A stretch of 9,037 bases of DNA from Christensenella sp. UBA3798. GTDB lineage: Bacteria > Bacillota > Clostridia > Christensenellales > CAG-1252. The notes beneath the pieces were generated by a model, which saw only the letters and a list, made by a program, of their open reading frames with translations, ran no database searches and was not told where the DNA came from. The translations under genes and the position numbers were made by a program. Below are positions 6,795 through 9,037 of the stretch, one piece after another. Location of the stretch: assembly GCA_002368735.1 (NCBI GenBank), contig DFEQ01000055.1, forward strand, positions 1-9,037, written 5' to 3'. Positions within the stretch are counted from its first letter, which is position 1. Each line of letters starts with the position of its first letter.

Positions 6795-6812
6795 GTTTCT
6801 CATCGCACTTTT

Positions 6813-6841
6813 GCCGAGGGGTTCATACCTCGGCTTTTTTT
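6813..6841 (+). terminator. Intrinsic terminator after the coaD operon
   Basis: GCCGAGG (6813-6819) pairs perfectly with CCTCGGC (6828-6834) around an 8-nt loop, and seven T follow (6835-6841). It lies 18 bp after the stop of the coiled-coil gene and separates the coaD unit from ylbJ. The opposite strand has no T tract, so it acts in the + direction only. Confidence 0.92.
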
Positions 6842-6846
6842 ATGCA

Positions 6847-6852
6847 TATAGT
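6847..6852 (+). promoter_or_regulatory. Possible -10 element of ylbJ
   Basis: TATAGT matches the -10 consensus at 5 of 6 positions and ends 5 nt before the ylbJ ATG. The terminator just upstream means ylbJ needs a promoter of its own. No convincing -35 lies 16-18 nt upstream (that position falls in the terminator stem), so a sporulation sigma factor or another promoter class is possible. Confidence 0.35.
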
Positions 6853-6857
6853 TTTCT

Positions 6858-7796
6858 ATGCGCAAGTGGATGCTTCCGTCCTTTCTCTTTCTCGTATTGC
6901 TTATGCTCCTTATCTCGCCCCAACGCTATTTTTCGTCGGTGCAGGGCGGCGTTCTTCTCTTCGCTTCCTCGGTGCTCCCCTCGATGCTCCCGTACTTTTT
7001 CTTTACGAAACTGTTGACGGGGACGGGGTGCGTTTCGGGGCTGACCGCCACCGTCGGCAAGCCTCTCGGTAGGGCGTACAGGCTGTCGCCCGTCGTCGCC
7101 TATCCCTTTTTGATGAGCCTTCTCAGCGGCTATCCCGTGGGGGCAAAGGTGCTATCCGATATGTGCGCCAAGGGACTTATCGATAAAGAGGACGCCCGCC
7201 GCGCAGCTTCCTTCACCTCCACCAGCGGCAGTATGTTCGTTTTGGGCAGCGTTGGCGCCGTCATCTTGAAGGATATGGGGGCGGGGGTTGTCATCCTCGT
7301 CGCGCATTATCTCGGCGCCTTTTTGAACGGCTTTTTTTATCGCGGGAAGAGCAAAAAGGCGAGCCTTCCGATGCTCCTCTCTCCCGAAGCGGAAAACCTG
7401 CTTTCCGACGCGATGTACGAGAGCGTCTTGTCCCTTGCTGCCGTCGGGGGCTTTATCGCGGTCGCGGGCTTGCTTGCCGATATGTTTTTCGACGTCTTAT
7501 CCCTTTGCGGCGTGGGGGGAGCGCTCGTCGGTAACGCCTTTGGCGTTATCCTCTATTCCGCCTTCGAGGTCACGCGAGGATGCGTGGAGGCGGCGGCTCT
7601 CGGGATAAATAGGGTGTGGACGGCGGCACTCGCCTGCTTTGCCGTATCCTTCGGCGGGCTTTCCGTCCTTCTGCAATCCATGGCATTCCTCGGCAAGACG
7701 GGGCTAAGGGGAGGCAAATTCCTCTTAATGAAAACGACGCAAGCGCTTCTCTCTTTTGCGCTTGCGGTCGCCTTGGGGTCTTTGTTTTTAAAGTGA
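6858..7796 (+). CDS. ylbJ: YlbJ-like sporulation integral membrane protein (nucleoside-recognition/Gate family)
   Basis: This is a polytopic membrane protein of 312 residues with about eight hydrophobic segments (roughly 4-20, 31-52, 79-95, 124-160 as two, 191-212, 215-235, 253-272, 292-310). It carries the YlbJ/SpmA-type Gate motifs: FASSVLPSMLPYFFF, SGYPVGAK (90-97), FTSTSGSMFVLGSVG (119-133), AHYLGAFLNG, and in the second half FEVTRGC (236-242) and SFGGLSV (264-270). In B. subtilis YlbJ is made in the mother cell under sigma-E and is needed for heat-resistant spores; its transported substrate is unknown. At 312 residues it is shorter than the roughly 400 of B. subtilis YlbJ, with both Gate halves kept. 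In frame a stop at 6849 precedes ATG 6858, so the start is close to forced, yet no Shine-Dalgarno site is visible. It ends 2 bp from the convergent tmcAL. Confidence 0.88.
   Translation: MRKWMLPSFLFLVLLMLLISPQRYFSSVQGGVLLFASSVLPSMLPYFFFTKLLTGTGCVSGLTATVGKPLGRAYRLSPVVAYPFLMSLLSGYPVGAKVLSDMCAKGLIDKEDARRAASFTSTSGSMFVLGSVGAVILKDMGAGVVILVAHYLGAFLNGFFYRGKSKKASLPMLLSPEAENLLSDAMYESVLSLAAVGGFIAVAGLLADMFFDVLSLCGVGGALVGNAFGVILYSAFEVTRGCVEAAALGINRVWTAALACFAVSFGGLSVLLQSMAFLGKTGLRGGKFLLMKTTQALLSFALAVALGSLFLK
7731..7770 (-). terminator. Terminator of tmcAL lying within the ylbJ coding region
   Basis: CGCAAGCGC (7738-7746) and GCGCTTGCG (7758-7766) form a perfect 9-bp stem with an 11-nt loop, extended past one bulged base by CGA/TCG (7735-7737 and 7768-7770). 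On the minus strand the stem is followed by TTTTC (complement of 7730-7734), about 29 nt beyond the tmcAL stop. In the + direction it is followed by a GC-rich stretch without U. It therefore fits a minus-strand terminator for tmcAL; the short T tract is its weak point. Confidence 0.6.
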
Positions 7797-7798
7797 TA

Positions 7799-8959
7799 TC
7801 ATATAATGAGCATGCCGTCGTCGAATTCCGCGGCTTTGACTATGCGATATAAGTCGTGCGCCTTGGCGCAGAGTATGGCGGAGGTGATGCCGCTCTCGCG
7901 CGCTTCTTCTTCGCCCGTGATGAGGGCGCCCGCGCGGGATAGGAGGGATAAGACGTCGGTCTTTGCCTTCTTGACGGCGAGCACCTTGTAGTAGGGCGCT
8001 TCGTCCACAGCTTTATCAAACGCCTCTTGGCTCGTGCCGAGTAGGGCGTTTACCAGGATGCGGCGCACGCGCGACGCGGTGTAGCGCTTGGTGGATACCG
8101 CCTTTACGAGGGCGCCGGCGTCGCTTGTCTCTTTGGCAAGGCGCAGGATGCGGTTCTCGATGCCTTCCTTGACGTCCGCTATCTCGGATAGCTCGTCCGC
8201 CGTCATCTCGCCGAGGCGGAAGAGCACGATGGGGGAGAAGTAGTCCTTGTCGGGCGCTCTCTTTACGTCCTCCGCAACGTATGGCGGCAGGGCGGATGTG
8301 ACCGCCTCTCCTCGACCTTCCTCGAGCGCGGTGCGTATCGCGGAGGCGGAGGGTGCGCTATCGTCTATTATCTCGCTGTGATAGTCCCCCGTGCGCTTCA
8401 GGGTGTAGGGGGTGACGCCCCCTCTTTTTTCTATTGCGCGGAGGTATTCCACGGCGAGGATGTTATTGGGTTTCGTGAGGTCGGCGACCTTGATGCCGCG
8501 CTCCTTGGTGTAGGTGGCAAATGCCTCGGCGCGGGCAGCGGGGTAGGAGAAGCCCATGTCCATCAGTTCGCGCATATCCACAGACAGCTCCATCGGCTCG
8601 TCGGACAGTATCTTCGCCGCGTTTAAAAGCGGTTCGATTTCTCCTTCTTCGCTGCCGAAATACAGGATGCGCTCCTCGGCGGGGATGGCGGATAGCAGTT
8701 TTACCGCCGCGTCCGCAAATCGCTCGGCACAGGCGGCGCCGAAAACTTGCGGCAGTTCTATGACTATGTCCGCACCTGCAAGCACGGCGTGCCTTGCCCT
8801 CGTGTACTTGTCCAGTAACGCAGGTTCGCCGCGTTGGGTGATATCCCCGTTAAGGATGATAAGGAGAATGTCGGGCGACAGCTCGCGCGCCTTGTCGATG
8901 AGTTTCAGGTGCCCGTTATGGAGAGGATTGAATTCCGCTGTGATGGCTGCGATTTTCAT
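7799..8959 (-). CDS. tmcAL: tRNA(Met) cytidine acetate ligase
   Basis: TmcAL (YlbM) uses ATP to activate acetate as acetyl-AMP and acetylates the wobble cytidine C34 of elongator tRNA-Met, helping AUG be read accurately. It has 386 residues, close to the family length. The nucleotidyltransferase motif EFNPLHNGHL (9-18) opens the protein. NGDITQRGEPALLDKYTRA (37-55), GADIVIELP (62-70), KPNNILAVEYLRAI (163-176) and SASAIR (204-209) follow. The C-terminal helical domain has STKRYTASRVRRILVNALLG (289-308), used for tRNA binding. I chose the ATG at 8959 because homologues start about ten residues before NPxHNGH. In-frame ATGs at 8995 and 9028 exist, but 9028 lies upstream of the likely -10. AAGGAG (8986-8991) is 26 nt from the chosen ATG, too far for a normal ribosome binding site. 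It corresponds to ylbM of the B. subtilis ylb block, inverted relative to ylbJ here. Confidence 0.93.
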   Translation of the reverse strand: MKIAAITAEFNPLHNGHLKLIDKARELSPDILLIILNGDITQRGEPALLDKYTRARHAVLAGADIVIELPQVFGAACAERFADAAVKLLSAIPAEERILYFGSEEGEIEPLLNAAKILSDEPMELSVDMRELMDMGFSYPAARAEAFATYTKERGIKVADLTKPNNILAVEYLRAIEKRGGVTPYTLKRTGDYHSEIIDDSAPSASAIRTALEEGRGEAVTSALPPYVAEDVKRAPDKDYFSPIVLFRLGEMTADELSEIADVKEGIENRILRLAKETSDAGALVKAVSTKRYTASRVRRILVNALLGTSQEAFDKAVDEAPYYKVLAVKKAKTDVLSLLSRAGALITGEEEARESGITSAILCAKAHDLYRIVKAAEFDDGMLII

Positions 8960-8989
8960 AATTATCTGGATTTTATTGCTTGTTTCTCC

Positions 8990-9018
8990 TTGCATTTTCC
9001 TCGCGCGGGGGTTATAAT
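8990..9018 (+). promoter_or_regulatory. Possible rightward promoter for a gene beyond the window
   Basis: TTGCAT (8990-8995) stands 17 nt before a perfect TATAAT (9013-9018). The -35 matches TTGACA at only 3 of 6 positions. It would start transcription near 9025, heading off the right edge, divergent from tmcAL. Confidence 0.35.
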
Positions 9019-9019
9019 T

Positions 9020-9025
9020 ATTATA
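9020..9025 (-). promoter_or_regulatory. Likely -10 element of tmcAL
   Basis: The minus strand reads a perfect TATAAT here. Its -35 would lie near 9043-9048, outside the window, so the promoter cannot be completed. A start near 9013 gives a leader of about 54 nt to the ATG at 8959 and rules out the ATG at 9028. Confidence 0.55.
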
Positions 9026-9037
9026 CATTTTTTTCTT

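Noticed and set aside
6844..6861. Small hairpin overlapping the ylbJ start codon
   Set aside because: The stem is only 4-5 bp of mostly A-T pairs, and it would be absent if transcription starts at the ATG.
7857..7870. TGCGCCTTGGCGCA dyad downstream of ylbJ, considered as the ylbJ terminator
   Set aside because: The loop is only 2 nt unless a pair opens, and no T tract follows. It lies in the tmcAL coding region where GC-rich dyads are common by chance.

Overview
The window reads as ordinary chromosomal housekeeping DNA from a GC-rich member of the Bacillota, most likely the class Clostridia. The reasons are Shine-Dalgarno sites of the AGGAG type, an rsmD-coaD-ylbJ gene order related to the Bacillus subtilis ylbH-ylbI-ylbJ-ylbM block, a YlbJ-type sporulation membrane protein, and a 'hydratase' branch of the aconitase superfamily that I know from anaerobic Clostridia. 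The exact lineage is inference; an uncultured gut-type clostridial genome would fit. I see no mobile element, CRISPR array, prophage, tRNA or rRNA.

Layout, left to right. (1) Positions 1-1325: the end of an F1Fo ATP synthase operon, with a 5'-truncated atpD followed by atpC through an ATGA overlap. (2) Positions 1360-3603: a 747-residue aconitase-superfamily hydratase with a good ribosome binding site, 34 bp after atpC. (3) Positions 3631-5760: alanine racemase (alr), 5-formyltetrahydrofolate cyclo-ligase and rsmD, tightly overlapping in one direction. (4) Positions 5761-6841: a clear sigma-A promoter, coaD, a coiled-coil gene coupled to it by an ATGA overlap, and a strong intrinsic terminator. 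(5) Positions 6858-7796: ylbJ. (6) Positions 7799-8959, minus strand: tmcAL, convergent with ylbJ at a 2-bp gap, with its own promoter at the right edge and a terminator hairpin inside the 3' end of ylbJ. No stretch of 300 bases lacks a gene; the longest gap is 105 bp (5761-5865).

The genes serve separate core functions: ATP synthesis, a dehydration/hydration step probably on a tricarboxylic or related acid, D-alanine for peptidoglycan, folate one-carbon salvage, 16S rRNA methylation, coenzyme A synthesis and tRNA-Met wobble acetylation. They look like neighbours by conserved gene order rather than one pathway.

I found no convincing new biological system. The most interesting signals are regulatory. 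coaD has a near-consensus promoter whose predicted start lies at its ATG, so its mRNA is probably leaderless. alr and ylbJ also lack Shine-Dalgarno sites and carry a -10-like hexamer at the same distance from the ATG. The alr start codon sits in the internal loop of a nested two-stem hairpin. The tmcAL terminator is encoded within the ylbJ reading frame.
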